51,765 bases of DNA from Firmicutes bacterium CAG:534 (GCA_000436115.1 FR894541.1:29258-81022), one strand, 5' to 3'. Numbered from the stretch's first letter, positions 16,134 through 25,833 are shown. The notes: generated by a model from the sequence alone, not told the origin. Numbers and translations are program-made.

Positions 16134-17870
16134 TCATGCCTCCCGGACAGGGGGGACAAAGTGCTCAATGGCTTCCCTAAGCCTTGGATGATGGATTACG
16201 AAATGGATGGCAGGAGAATTCCCTTTGGATACCATAGCCCATTGCCCTTCATGGATATGGATCTGAAGGTTGCTGAAAGCAGGGCTGTCCATTTCTGTAA
16301 AGTGGTATGTGGGATGAGCTTTTGCATATTCCCGGGTTCTGGCAAGGTGAAGAAGGTATTCCTCATAAGTATAGGAAATATCCGTTTCGCAGAACATAAA
16401 GGAAAGAGGCAGAAGAACGCCGTGCCTGTTAAATTCTTCCCTGGAAAGCATGGGGATTTCGTCTTCAATACTGCCTTTGCTTAGGAGCTGCTCGGCCAGT
16501 TCTCTTCTGCTCCGGGCATGGGACATAATTTCTGTCTGCAGCTTTTCCGGAATAGAATTACGGGTCAGCAGCCTGCGCAGGTCTTCATCGGGCAGGGTGA
16601 AGAGAGGCGGGGCGGAAAGAATGTTTTTACGTTTTCCGCAAGTGTGGGCGTCTGACATCAAAAAGGCCTTCAGGGAACCGGCCTGTTCCTGACGATAAAT
16701 ATCCATAAGAGGACAGGCGCTCTGAAGAAGCTCCTTTGCCCGGCCCTGGTAATAGGCAACCTCTTCTTTTGATTTGGTCAGATAGTATTTTCCGTTTCCA
16801 TGAAAGCCGGAGATTGCTTCTCCCACAAGGGCGGCAGCGCCGGAAACCTTTATCAGGTGGCAGAAAACGTTGTTCTGCACATTTTTCAGATAATAAGGAG
16901 AAATCTGCCCTGTCATATACATGGGAATCCAGCTTTCCAGGCCAAGCATCATATCTTCAAAAGAGCGGTCCAGGTTATGGATCTGATTTAAATGAAGCCC
17001 CTTTTTCAGCATCATGGCCATACCAAACATCCACTTTCGCGGAAATTCGGGATCCTTTGCCATTTCCTCCATGGGCATATCGCTATACATGGTTACAGCC
17101 TCGGTGGATCTGGAAAGCACAGTTGCCTTTAAGAAATCCAGTTCACTTTCCACCATTTCCTCCAGTCCAAAATAGGCTTTGGAGGTGGGAAGGGAAAAGG
17201 GCATGGTAGGAGGAAGCTTCATTTCATCAAAGTGAATGACTTTAATGTATTCGTTCAGGTCAAAGGTATCCAGCTTACTCAAAAAATCAGAAACGTGGTC
17301 AGAGGATTCAGACCGAAAATCTAAAAGCCAGGATTTTATTTTGGCACAGCAGATCTCTGGATCTTCCAGTTCCGTTGAAGAACAGGATAAGAGCTCTGCC
17401 AGAACTGCATGGTCGGCAGGAGAAGCTGCCTCTGCGGCAATATACTCGGATACGTCGGCAGCAAATTTGACAGGCTCGGAGGGCTGACGGGAACCATTGC
17501 GAAAACGGAAGATGGTAGAGCTGTCGTAATTGGTATACTGACACAGCTTTGCAGTATTAACGTTTAACATGGTCATCAGAGTGTTGAAATTTTCACAGAG
17601 CTGCTTTTTGCTGATGGCTGCCAGATCACTGCATTTGGAAAACGCTTCCTTAATAGAAGCCTTGGACATACCCTCCGGAAGCTTTTTGGCAGAAAGCTCT
17701 GCAATGGCACCGCATAGCTGGTCAAGCGCATGGGAATGAAGCTGTGGAATGCGCTCTCCGGAACGATACCTGCTGAGGGTAGCGTGTGAAAGGCCGGAAA
17801 GCTCGCTTAATTCCTTGGCGGTACAGGGAAGAGACTGTATGTATTCGTTTAATTTTTCGCTGAAATTCAT
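16134..17870 (-). CDS. Large double-HTH (XRE-like) regulator of unknown ligand
   Basis: A 578-residue cytoplasmic protein. Residues 8-60 form an XRE-type HTH (CTAKELSELSGLSHATLSRY then RSGERIP). Residues 85-145 hold a second, diverged HTH (LNVNTAKLCQYTNYDSSTIF then RFRNGSRQPSEP). The remaining 430 residues are a helical region I associate with large lachnospiraceal HTH proteins (MMLKKGLHLNQIHNLDRSF, WIPMYMTGQISPYYLK), with no recognised ligand-binding fold. RBS GAAGG precedes the ATG. A perfect TATAAT sits about 50 bases upstream without a clear -35. It lies upstream of, and in the same direction as, the three lipoproteins and may control them through the inverted repeat at 16005-16064. Confidence 0.75.
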   Translation of the reverse strand: MNFSEKLNEYIQSLPCTAKELSELSGLSHATLSRYRSGERIPQLHSHALDQLCGAIAELSAKKLPEGMSKASIKEAFSKCSDLAAISKKQLCENFNTLMTMLNVNTAKLCQYTNYDSSTIFRFRNGSRQPSEPVKFAADVSEYIAAEAASPADHAVLAELLSCSSTELEDPEICCAKIKSWLLDFRSESSDHVSDFLSKLDTFDLNEYIKVIHFDEMKLPPTMPFSLPTSKAYFGLEEMVESELDFLKATVLSRSTEAVTMYSDMPMEEMAKDPEFPRKWMFGMAMMLKKGLHLNQIHNLDRSFEDMMLGLESWIPMYMTGQISPYYLKNVQNNVFCHLIKVSGAAALVGEAISGFHGNGKYYLTKSKEEVAYYQGRAKELLQSACPLMDIYRQEQAGSLKAFLMSDAHTCGKRKNILSAPPLFTLPDEDLRRLLTRNSIPEKLQTEIMSHARSRRELAEQLLSKGSIEDEIPMLSREEFNRHGVLLPLSFMFCETDISYTYEEYLLHLARTREYAKAHPTYHFTEMDSPAFSNLQIHIHEGQWAMVSKGNSPAIHFVIHHPRLREAIEHFVPPVREA

Positions 17871-17954
17871 GTGGGTATTTCCTTCAATCTTTTTATGATT
17901 TTAATGCTTTCTATTATACTATAAATTGCGCAAGAAAAAAGAGAAAAACAAAAA

Positions 17955-17966
17955 GAACAAATGTTC
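17955..17966. promoter_or_regulatory. LexA (DinR) box upstream of uvrBA
   Basis: GAACAAATGTTC matches the Gram-positive SOS box GAAC-N4-GTTC, within AGAAC...GTTCT. It lies ten bases before the -35 of the uvrB promoter. uvrBA is an established LexA-controlled operon in Bacillus. Confidence 0.85.
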
Positions 17967-17975
17967 TGAAAGTGA

Positions 17976-18004
17976 TGTACAAATAAAATGGAGTGTGGTA
18001 TATT
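17976..18004 (+). promoter_or_regulatory. Promoter of uvrBA
   Basis: TGTACA (-35, 17976-17981) and TATATT (-10, 17999-18004) are 17 bases apart, and TGG before the -10 makes it an extended -10. About 55 bases of leader precede the GTG start. Confidence 0.6.
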
Positions 18005-18063
18005 AATAAAAGATTTTTCACACTATGATATTGCATGGACAAAATCGCAGGAGGTGGATTGTT

Positions 18064-20049
18064 GTGCAAAAGGAGCAGGGGATTTTTAAACTTCACAGCG
18101 AATATCAGCCTACCGGAGACCAGCCGCAGGCGATCAGGGAACTGGTAGAAGGTTTTCGGAAGGGAAACCAGTTTGAAACGCTTCTGGGTGTTACCGGTTC
18201 CGGCAAGACCTTTACCATGGCGAATGTGATCGCCGCACTGAATAAGCCCACTCTGGTCATTGCCCACAACAAGACTCTTGCGGGCCAGCTTTATGGAGAA
18301 TTTAAAGAGTTTTTTCCTGAAAATGCAGTGGAGTACTTTGTGTCCTATTATGATTATTATCAGCCGGAGGCGTACGTTCCTTCTTCAGATACCTATATCG
18401 CAAAGGACTCATCCATCAATGATGAAATTGATAAGCTGCGGTTATCGGCAACAGCCTCTTTGTCCGAGCGGAGGGATGTGGTGGTAGTTGCCAGCGTGTC
18501 CTGTATTTACGGACTGGGCAGCCCGGATGATTATCAGGAAATGATCGTTTCGTTAAGACCGGGTATGATAAAGGACCGGGATCAGGTGATCCAGGAACTG
18601 ATCGGGATCCAATATGACAGAAATGATATGGATCTGGATCGGGGATGCTTCCGGGTCAGAGGAGATGTGCTGGAGATTTATCCGGCACAGGGAGGCGATT
18701 ATCTTATCCGGGTGGAATTTTTCGGAGATGAGATCGACCGCATTGCAGAAACAGATCCCCTTACCGGTCAGGTTCATGCTCTTTTGGAACATATAGCCAT
18801 ATTCCCGGCTTCCCATTATGTGGTGCCCCAGGAAAAGATCAATGCAGCGTGCAAAAACATTGAGAAGGAGCTGGAAGAAAGGATCCGTTACTTCAAGAGT
18901 GAGGATAAGCTTCTGGAAGCCCAGAGAATTTCAGAGCGGACTAATTTTGATATTGAAATGCTGCGGGAGACCGGTTTTTGTTCCGGGATTGAAAACTATT
19001 CCCGCCACCTGGCAGGGATGGAACCGGGGGCAATGCCGCATACGCTGATGGACTTCTTTGGGGATGATTATCTGATCATCATAGATGAGTCCCATATGAC
19101 GATCCCTCAGATCGGGGCCATGTACCATGGAGACCGCTCCCGAAAGACAACCCTTGTGGATTATGGCTTCAGACTGCCTTCGGCATTAGATAACAGACCT
19201 CTTAACTTTGGCGAGTTTGAGCAGCATATAGACCAGATGCTGTTTGTTTCGGCAACTCCGGCCGCCTACGAAAAGGAACACGAGCTATTAAGAGCGGAAC
19301 AGATCATAAGACCCACAGGACTGCTCGATCCGGAAATTTCTGTCCGTCCCGTGGAGGGACAGATCGATGATCTGGTCTCGGAAATCCGGAAGGAGATTGA
19401 GAAGCATAACAAGGTTCTGGTCACAACCCTGACGAAACGGATGGCAGAGGATCTGACAGATTACATGAATGATGTGGGGATCAGGGTCAAATATCTTCAT
19501 TCCGATATTGATACCCTGGAACGGGCACAGATCATACGCGATATGCGTCTGGATGTATTTGACGTACTGGTAGGCATCAACCTGTTAAGGGAAGGACTGG
19601 ATATTCCGGAAATTTCTCTGGTAGCTATTCTGGACGCAGATAAGGAGGGCTTCTTAAGATCGGAAACCTCCCTGATCCAGACCATTGGACGTGCAGCCAG
19701 AAATGCGCAGGGACATGTAATCATGTATGCGGATCAGATGACGGATTCCATGAAAGCCGCTATTGAAGAAACAGAAAGACGACGCAGGATCCAGCAGAAA
19801 TATAACGAGGAGCACAATATTACGCCTACGACCATTAAGAAAGCGGTGCGGGATCTGATCAGCATTTCCAAGGTGATAGCAAAGGAGGAAATGCGTTTTG
19901 AGAAGGATCCGGAGTCTATGAGCAGGGCTGAACTTGAAAAGCTGGCGGCACAGATTGAAAAGCAAATGAGAAAAGCTGCGGCAGATCTGAATTTTGAGGC
20001 TGCGGCAGAGCTTCGCGATAAACTGATAGAGATCAGAAAGAAGCTATAG
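18064..20049 (+). CDS. uvrB: Excinuclease ABC subunit B
   Basis: A 661-residue helicase-like subunit of nucleotide excision repair that loads on damaged DNA from UvrA2 and recruits UvrC. Walker A GVTGSGKT is near residue 43, the beta-hairpin region YYDYYQPEAYVP near 96, the DEAH-like box IIDESH near 340, motif VI QTIGRAARN near 542, and the C-terminal UVR domain (FEAAAELRDKLIEIRKK) binds UvrC. The GTG at 18064 follows AGGAGGTGG; an ATG at 18025 in frame lies upstream of that site and is rejected. uvrA follows after 17 bases. Confidence 0.97.
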   Translation: MQKEQGIFKLHSEYQPTGDQPQAIRELVEGFRKGNQFETLLGVTGSGKTFTMANVIAALNKPTLVIAHNKTLAGQLYGEFKEFFPENAVEYFVSYYDYYQPEAYVPSSDTYIAKDSSINDEIDKLRLSATASLSERRDVVVVASVSCIYGLGSPDDYQEMIVSLRPGMIKDRDQVIQELIGIQYDRNDMDLDRGCFRVRGDVLEIYPAQGGDYLIRVEFFGDEIDRIAETDPLTGQVHALLEHIAIFPASHYVVPQEKINAACKNIEKELEERIRYFKSEDKLLEAQRISERTNFDIEMLRETGFCSGIENYSRHLAGMEPGAMPHTLMDFFGDDYLIIIDESHMTIPQIGAMYHGDRSRKTTLVDYGFRLPSALDNRPLNFGEFEQHIDQMLFVSATPAAYEKEHELLRAEQIIRPTGLLDPEISVRPVEGQIDDLVSEIRKEIEKHNKVLVTTLTKRMAEDLTDYMNDVGIRVKYLHSDIDTLERAQIIRDMRLDVFDVLVGINLLREGLDIPEISLVAILDADKEGFLRSETSLIQTIGRAARNAQGHVIMYADQMTDSMKAAIEETERRRRIQQKYNEEHNITPTTIKKAVRDLISISKVIAKEEMRFEKDPESMSRAELEKLAAQIEKQMRKAAADLNFEAAAELRDKLIEIRKKL

Positions 20050-20066
20050 ATCGGAAAGGAACTGAA

Positions 20067-22961
20067 ATGAACATGTCAGAAGAACAAATGGGATCACCTA
20101 AAATCAGACCAAGAGAATATATTAAGATCAGAGGGGCAAATGAGCATAATCTGCAGAACCTGGATGTGGATATTCCCAGAAACGAACTGGTAGTTCTGAC
20201 GGGCCTGTCAGGATCGGGAAAATCCTCTCTGGCCTTTGATACCATATATGCAGAGGGACAGAGGAGGTATATGGAATCCCTGTCCTCCTATGCAAGACAA
20301 TTTTTGGGACAGATGGAAAAACCAAACGTGGAAAAGATCGAAGGATTGTCCCCGGCTATTTCCATAGACCAGAAATCCACAAACCGGAACCCCAGATCTA
20401 CCGTGGGTACGGTTACGGAAATCTATGATTATTTCAGGCTTTTATATGCCCGGATCGGAATTCCCCACTGCCCCTCCTGCGGCAAGGAGATCAGGAGACA
20501 AAGCGTAGACCAGATGGTAGATCAGATCATGGAGCTGCCGGAAGGAAGCAAAATACAGCTTTTAGCGCCGGTGGTAAGGGGAAGAAAGGGCGAGCATGCA
20601 AAGGTATTAGAGCGTGCCAAGCGCGCAGGTTATGTAAGAGTACGGGTGGATGGAAGCCTTTATGAGCTTACGGAAGAAATCAAGCTGGACAAGAATATCA
20701 AGCACAATATTGAGATCGTTGTGGACAGGCTTGTGGTGAAGCCCGGCATAGAAAGAAGACTTACGGATTCGGTGGAAAGCGTACTTGCCCTTGCAGAAGG
20801 ACTTTTGATGGCAGATGTGATCGGAGGGGAAACGATTAATTTCAGCCAGAGCTTTGCCTGCCCTGACTGTGGGATCAGTATCAGCGAGATCGAACCCAGA
20901 AGCTTTTCCTTTAACAATCCTTTTGGCGCCTGTCCGGTCTGTTTTGGACTGGGGTATAAAATGGAATTTGATCCCCAGCTTATGATCCCGGATCCCAAGC
21001 TCAGTATCAGCGAGGGGGCGATCCAGGTTATGGGCTGGCAGTCCAGCAAAGAGGAAGGAAGCTTTACCAATGCCCTTTTGCAGGCTCTTGCAAAGGAGTA
21101 TCGCTTCAGTCTGGACACGCCCATAGAAAAGCTTCCTGAGCACATTTATCATATGCTGATCCACGGCACGGACGGAAGAGAAGTGAGAGTCCACTATGTG
21201 GGCCAGAGAGGGGAAGGGGTCTACCCGGTAGCCTTTGAGGGCCTGATCAAAAATATGGAAAGGAAGTACCGGGAAACCGGTTCGGACGTGATCAAGCAGG
21301 AGTATGAGACCTACATGCGGATCACACCCTGTAAGGAATGTAAGGGAATGAGACTGAAAAAGGAATCCCTTGCGGTTACCGTGTGCGATAAGAATATTTA
21401 TGAGATCACTTCCATGTCCATCCGTGAGCTTCAGAAGTTTTTGCAGGAGATGCAGTTAAGCAGCCAGCAGATGCTGATCGGCCGGCAGGTTCTGAAGGAG
21501 ATCAGGGCCAGAGTAGGTTTCCTTGTGGATGTGGGGCTTGAGTATCTGTCCCTTTCCAGGGCAACGGCTACCCTGTCAGGCGGTGAGGCGCAGAGAATAA
21601 GACTTGCAACGCAGATCGGCTCCGGTCTTGTGGGGGTATGCTACATTTTGGATGAACCCAGTATCGGACTTCATCAGAGAGATAACGATAAGCTTCTGCG
21701 GACGCTTAAGAACCTCAGGGATCTGGGGAATACCCTGATCGTGGTAGAGCATGATGAGGATACCATGCTTGAGGCGGATCATATTGTGGATATCGGACCC
21801 GGAGCAGGCTCCCATGGAGGGCGTGTGATCGCACAGGGAACGGCGCAGGAGATCATGGAGGTTCCGGAATCTCTGACAGGACAATATTTAAGCGGAAAAA
21901 TACAGGTGCCGGTACCGGATCACAGAAGAAAACCCAAAGGCTGGCTGACGATTACCGGAGCCCAGGAAAATAATCTGAAAAATATTACAGTAAAGATCCC
22001 CACAGGCGTCATGACCTGCGTAACCGGAGTGTCCGGATCGGGCAAAAGCTCTCTGGTGAATGAGATCCTGTATAAGCGTCTTGCCAGGGAGCTGAACAGG
22101 GCAAGAACCATTCCGGGGAAGCACAAGGACATTACGGGAATGGATAAGCTGGATAAGGTCATTGATATAGACCAGTCCCCGATCGGAAGGACTCCCAGAT
22201 CCAATCCCGCCACTTACACAGGCGTTTTTGATATGATCAGGGATCTGTTTGCAGGAACGCCGGATGCCAAGGCAAGGGGCTATAAGAAGGGACGCTTCAG
22301 CTTTAACGTAAAGGGCGGCAGGTGTGAGGCCTGCGGTGGAGACGGAATTATCAAAATTGAGATGCACTTTCTGCCGGACGTTTATGTTCCCTGTGAAGTG
22401 TGCGGAGGCAAGCGGTATAACAGGGAGACTTTGGAGGTTAAATATAAAGGAAAGAATATTTATGATGTGCTTGATATGACGGTGGAGGAAGCTGTTCCCT
22501 TCTTTGAAAACATGCCTTCTATCAAGCGTAAGATCGAAACGTTAAATGACGTGGGTCTTTCCTATGTAAAGCTGGGGCAGCCTTCCACCACCTTGTCCGG
22601 AGGGGAGGCACAGAGAATTAAGCTGGCGACGGAACTGAGCAGACGGAGTACGGGAAATACCATTTATATTCTGGACGAGCCTACCACAGGTCTGCACTTT
22701 GCAGACGTCCATAAGCTGGTGGAGATCCTTCACAGGCTGGCAGACGGCGGAAACACAGTGGTTGTGATCGAGCATAATCTGGATGTGATCAAAACGGCTG
22801 ACTATATCATTGATATGGGGCCGGAAGGCGGCGACAGAGGAGGAACAGTGGTAGCATGCGGAACGCCGGAGGAGGTAACGAAGGTTCCGGAGTCCTACAC
22901 CGGGCAGTATATCAAAAAAATGCTGGATAAATATAAAGAAAATCTGAAAAAATACCGATAA
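20067..22961 (+). CDS. uvrA: Excinuclease ABC subunit A
   Basis: A 964-residue DNA damage sensor with two ABC ATPase modules. Walker A motifs GLSGSGKSS (near 49) and GVSGSGKSS (near 653) and signature motifs LSGGEAQRIRLA and LSGGEAQRIKLA are intact. Zinc modules show as CPSCGKE (first), CPDCGIS...CPVCFGLG (second) and CEACGGDG...CEVCGGKR (third). AAAGGA precedes the ATG. Operon with uvrB; a hairpin terminator follows. uvrC lies about 28 kb away in the same window. Confidence 0.97.
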   Translation: MNMSEEQMGSPKIRPREYIKIRGANEHNLQNLDVDIPRNELVVLTGLSGSGKSSLAFDTIYAEGQRRYMESLSSYARQFLGQMEKPNVEKIEGLSPAISIDQKSTNRNPRSTVGTVTEIYDYFRLLYARIGIPHCPSCGKEIRRQSVDQMVDQIMELPEGSKIQLLAPVVRGRKGEHAKVLERAKRAGYVRVRVDGSLYELTEEIKLDKNIKHNIEIVVDRLVVKPGIERRLTDSVESVLALAEGLLMADVIGGETINFSQSFACPDCGISISEIEPRSFSFNNPFGACPVCFGLGYKMEFDPQLMIPDPKLSISEGAIQVMGWQSSKEEGSFTNALLQALAKEYRFSLDTPIEKLPEHIYHMLIHGTDGREVRVHYVGQRGEGVYPVAFEGLIKNMERKYRETGSDVIKQEYETYMRITPCKECKGMRLKKESLAVTVCDKNIYEITSMSIRELQKFLQEMQLSSQQMLIGRQVLKEIRARVGFLVDVGLEYLSLSRATATLSGGEAQRIRLATQIGSGLVGVCYILDEPSIGLHQRDNDKLLRTLKNLRDLGNTLIVVEHDEDTMLEADHIVDIGPGAGSHGGRVIAQGTAQEIMEVPESLTGQYLSGKIQVPVPDHRRKPKGWLTITGAQENNLKNITVKIPTGVMTCVTGVSGSGKSSLVNEILYKRLARELNRARTIPGKHKDITGMDKLDKVIDIDQSPIGRTPRSNPATYTGVFDMIRDLFAGTPDAKARGYKKGRFSFNVKGGRCEACGGDGIIKIEMHFLPDVYVPCEVCGGKRYNRETLEVKYKGKNIYDVLDMTVEEAVPFFENMPSIKRKIETLNDVGLSYVKLGQPSTTLSGGEAQRIKLATELSRRSTGNTIYILDEPTTGLHFADVHKLVEILHRLADGGNTVVVIEHNLDVIKTADYIIDMGPEGGDRGGTVVACGTPEEVTKVPESYTGQYIKKMLDKYKENLKKYR

Positions 22962-22974
22962 ATAAATAAGCATG

Positions 22975-23029
22975 GACGCGGTCAATCGGGGCGGAAGGAT
23001 CCGCAGCCTGTTTTACTGCGTCTTTTTTT
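22975..23029 (+). terminator. Terminator of uvrBA
   Basis: GACGCGGT (22975-22982) pairs with ACTGCGTC (23015-23022), 8 bp with one G-U, around an inner GCGG/CCGC hairpin. A run of seven T follows. Confidence 0.85.
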
Positions 23030-23051
23030 GTTAATTTTTTATGAATTCTCT

Positions 23052-23079
23052 TTGAAAAACTTTTTCTATGGGTTATAAT
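23052..23079 (+). promoter_or_regulatory. Promoter of mbl and the flagellar rod genes
   Basis: TTGAAA (23052-23057), 16-base spacer, perfect TATAAT (23074-23079). A leader of about 65 bases precedes mbl. This is a sigma-A type promoter, not a flagellar sigma-D one. Confidence 0.8.
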
Positions 23080-23149
23080 AATTTAGTGTGTCCATAATGA
23101 CTTAATTATTCATATGAAAATAGAAAATCCATAGAAAGGGGACAGGTCA

Positions 23150-24142
23150 ATGCAGTATACGGATATTGGAATCGATTTGGGAACTGCCAGCATTTTAGTT
23201 TACATCAGAGGGAGAGGCGTAGTGCTGAAGGAGCCCTCCGTTGTGGCTTTTGATAGAGATACGAACAGGATCAAGGCGATTGGAGAGGATGCAAGGCTGA
23301 TGCTTGGAAGAACGCCGGGCAATATCGTAGCAGTCCGCCCTCTTCGTCAGGGTGTAATTTCTGATTACCGGGTTACGGAGCAGATGATGAAATATTTCAT
23401 TCAGAAGGCTCTTGGCAAGAAAACCTTCCGGAAGCCCAGGATTGCAGTCTGTGTGCCCAGCGGCGTTACAGAGGTGGAAAAGAAGGCTGTTGAGGACGCT
23501 ACTCTTCAGGCAGGCGCTAGAGAGGTTTCCATTATTGAGGAGCCCATTGCTGCGGCTATCGGAGCGGGAATTGACATTTCAAAGCCCTGCGGCAATATGA
23601 TCGTAGATATTGGAGGCGGAACCTCGGATATTGCGGTTATTTCCCTGGGTGGTACGGTTGTCAGCGCATCTATTAAGATCGCAGGGGATGATTTTGATGA
23701 GGCCCTTGTCAGATACATGAGAAAGAAACATAATCTGCTGATCGGTGAAAGAACGGCAGAGGATATTAAGATCAAGATCGGGTCAGCCTTTAAGCGCCCG
23801 GAAGTGGATTATATGGATGTAAGAGGACGTAATCTGGTAACAGGTCTTCCCAAGACCGTAAAGGTATCTTCCGAGGAAACAGAGGAAGCGCTGCGTGAGA
23901 CTACGTCGCAGATCATTGAAACGATCCACAGTGTATTGGAAAAAACGCCTCCGGAGCTTGCAGCAGATATTGCAGACAGAGGAATTGTACTTACAGGCGG
24001 CGGAAGCCTTTTAAGAGGATTAGAGGATCTGATCGCAGAAAAGACAGGCATCAATACTATGACAGCAGAGGATCCCATGACGGCTGTTGCCATCGGTACA
24101 GGAAAATATGTAGAATTTCTGGCAGGATATAAGGAAGACTAG
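23150..24142 (+). CDS. mbl: Rod-shape protein of the MreB family (Mbl-like)
   Basis: A 330-residue bacterial actin that forms membrane-associated filaments guiding lateral wall synthesis. Phosphate-1 motif GIDLGTASILVY is at the N-terminus, phosphate-2 VDIGGGTSDIAVI near 160 and the adenosine motif LTGGGSLLRGL near 282. I call it Mbl rather than MreB because flhO/flhP-like genes follow, the same order as mbl-flhO-flhP in Bacillus subtilis, and no mreC or mreD is present. AAAGGGGAC precedes the ATG. Confidence 0.93.
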   Translation: MQYTDIGIDLGTASILVYIRGRGVVLKEPSVVAFDRDTNRIKAIGEDARLMLGRTPGNIVAVRPLRQGVISDYRVTEQMMKYFIQKALGKKTFRKPRIAVCVPSGVTEVEKKAVEDATLQAGAREVSIIEEPIAAAIGAGIDISKPCGNMIVDIGGGTSDIAVISLGGTVVSASIKIAGDDFDEALVRYMRKKHNLLIGERTAEDIKIKIGSAFKRPEVDYMDVRGRNLVTGLPKTVKVSSEETEEALRETTSQIIETIHSVLEKTPPELAADIADRGIVLTGGGSLLRGLEDLIAEKTGINTMTAEDPMTAVAIGTGKYVEFLAGYKED

Positions 24143-24178
24143 AAACCGGGGGAAGTTTTCAAAGGAAAGGTAAAGTAT

Positions 24179-24955
24179 ATGGTAAAAGGGTTATACACTG
24201 CTTATACGGGGATGATCAACGAACAGAACAGAATGGATGTGCTGACCAATAATCTGGCCAATGCAGACACCAATGGTTTTAAGAAGGAGGGCGCTACCAG
24301 CCAGTCCTTTGACAGCGTTCTGGCATACAAGATCAAGGATGTGACGGAAGGGTATCACACAGCCAGAAGGATTGGAGTGAACAATCCGGGTGTGAAGATC
24401 GGTGAAGGCTATACCGACTTTTCGGAGGGGCCGATCAAGGGAACAGGAAATCCTTATGATCTGGCGCTTACGGATACCGGTTTTTTTGCAGTGGAATTTA
24501 CCAATAAGGCAGGAGACACTTCTGTAAAATATACAAGAGATGGAAACTTCACGCTGGATCAGCAGGGAAATCTTGTGACCCAGGATGGAGATGCAGTTCT
24601 CGATACAAATGGAAGAGCCATCAAAATTGACCCCTTAAAAGAAACAGAAATCAATTCCAGCGGACAGATCATTCAGAACGGTTCCGCTGTCGCAACCATT
24701 CAGGTGACGGATTTTGAAGACTATAATTATTTGGAGCGTTACGGAGAAAATTACTTCCAGCCCATTGACGGAGCACAGGAGAAGGATGCGGCGGCAGAAG
24801 TAAGGGCCGGTTATCTGGAGACATCAAATATATCTGTTGTATCAGAGATGGTAAATATGATCACGGTTTCCAGGGCTTATGAAAGCAACCAGAAGGTGAT
24901 CACCACCTATGACGGAACACTGGATATTGCAGCAAATCAGCTTGGAAGGATTTAA
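24179..24955 (+). CDS. flhO: Flagellar hook-basal body protein (FlhO, FlgF/FlgG family)
   Basis: A 258-residue rod or hook component exported by the flagellar type III system. The N-terminal basal-body rod motif MVKGLYTAYTGMINEQNRMD and NNLANADTNGFKK, and the C-terminal EMVNMITVSRAYESNQKVI helix, are both present and typical. AAAGG lies before the ATG at 24179. It sits between mbl and a FlgG-like paralogue, as in Bacillus. Confidence 0.92.
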   Translation: MVKGLYTAYTGMINEQNRMDVLTNNLANADTNGFKKEGATSQSFDSVLAYKIKDVTEGYHTARRIGVNNPGVKIGEGYTDFSEGPIKGTGNPYDLALTDTGFFAVEFTNKAGDTSVKYTRDGNFTLDQQGNLVTQDGDAVLDTNGRAIKIDPLKETEINSSGQIIQNGSAVATIQVTDFEDYNYLERYGENYFQPIDGAQEKDAAAEVRAGYLETSNISVVSEMVNMITVSRAYESNQKVITTYDGTLDIAANQLGRI

Positions 24956-24966
24956 GGAGGTAGCAA

Positions 24967-25785
24967 ATGGTTAGGAGTTTATGGTCAGCGGCAACAGGAA
25001 TGAATGCGCAGCAGACAAATGTAGATACAATCGCAAATAATCTGGCAAATGTCAATACGGTAGGTTATAAGTCCCAGGTGGCACAGTTCAAGTCATTACT
25101 GTACCAGACCCTTCAGACGGCAACCACAACGGCAAACGGAGATCCTAAGCCTACAACCTCACAGGTGGGTCTGGGTGTGAGAAATTCTTCCATTAACTCT
25201 ATTTTTACCCAGGGAAGCCTTTTAAGCTCAAACAGCGATACTGCTTTTGCTATTGAAGGTGACGGCTATTTTGCGATCCAGGGCAGTGACGGCAATACCT
25301 ATTATACGCGTAACGGAGATTTTACCTGGGCTACAAACGGGAGAAATGGCATGATCCTGACCAATCAGGATGGTCTGCCGGTACTCAGCTCTACCGGAAG
25401 AACCATTACCTTAAATGCCAACTATGTTACCAGCAAGATCACCATTACAAAGGATGGAACGATCTGCTATCCCGATGCACAGAACAATCCTCAGTCACTG
25501 GGAATTACCATTGGAATGTATCAGTTTAATAATCCGGGCGGATTACAGAGAAAAGGAGATACTCTGTGGGCAGCTACCGCTGCAAGCGGAACGGTAATGA
25601 ATGAAGCCACCAACAGAAACGTAACAAAGAGCCGTATGGTTCAGGGCTATCTGGAAGGCTCCAATGTGCAGGTGGCAGATGAAATGGTAAATCTGATCGT
25701 GGCGCAGCGTGCGTATGAAATGAATTCAAAGGCGATCACAACCACAGACGAGATGATGCAGACGGCAAACAATCTTAAGCGTTAA
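24967..25785 (+). CDS. flgG: Flagellar basal-body rod protein FlgG-like (FlhP)
   Basis: A 272-residue distal-rod type protein. MVRSLWSAATGMNAQQTNVD and NNLANVNTVGYKS form the N-terminal rod domain; EMVNLIVAQRAYEMNSKAI forms the C-terminal helix. The central part is longer than in the preceding gene. AAGGAGG is seven bases before the ATG. It is 11 bases after flhO and presumably a paralogue of it. Confidence 0.93.
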   Translation: MVRSLWSAATGMNAQQTNVDTIANNLANVNTVGYKSQVAQFKSLLYQTLQTATTTANGDPKPTTSQVGLGVRNSSINSIFTQGSLLSSNSDTAFAIEGDGYFAIQGSDGNTYYTRNGDFTWATNGRNGMILTNQDGLPVLSSTGRTITLNANYVTSKITITKDGTICYPDAQNNPQSLGITIGMYQFNNPGGLQRKGDTLWAATAASGTVMNEATNRNVTKSRMVQGYLEGSNVQVADEMVNLIVAQRAYEMNSKAITTTDEMMQTANNLKR

Positions 25786-25798
25786 TACATAACTTAAT

Positions 25799-25818
25799 GC
25801 AGATGCCAACGCATCTGC
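25799..25818 (+). other. Perfect hairpin between flgG and the rod-binding protein gene
   Basis: GCAGATGC and GCATCTGC with loop CAAC form an 8-bp stem 14 bases after the flgG stop and just before the next ribosome site. No T run follows, so it is not a terminator. It could shield the GTGAGGATG ribosome site's upstream side or stabilise a processed mRNA end. Confidence 0.6.
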
Positions 25819-25833
25819 CGGTGAGGATGAAAA

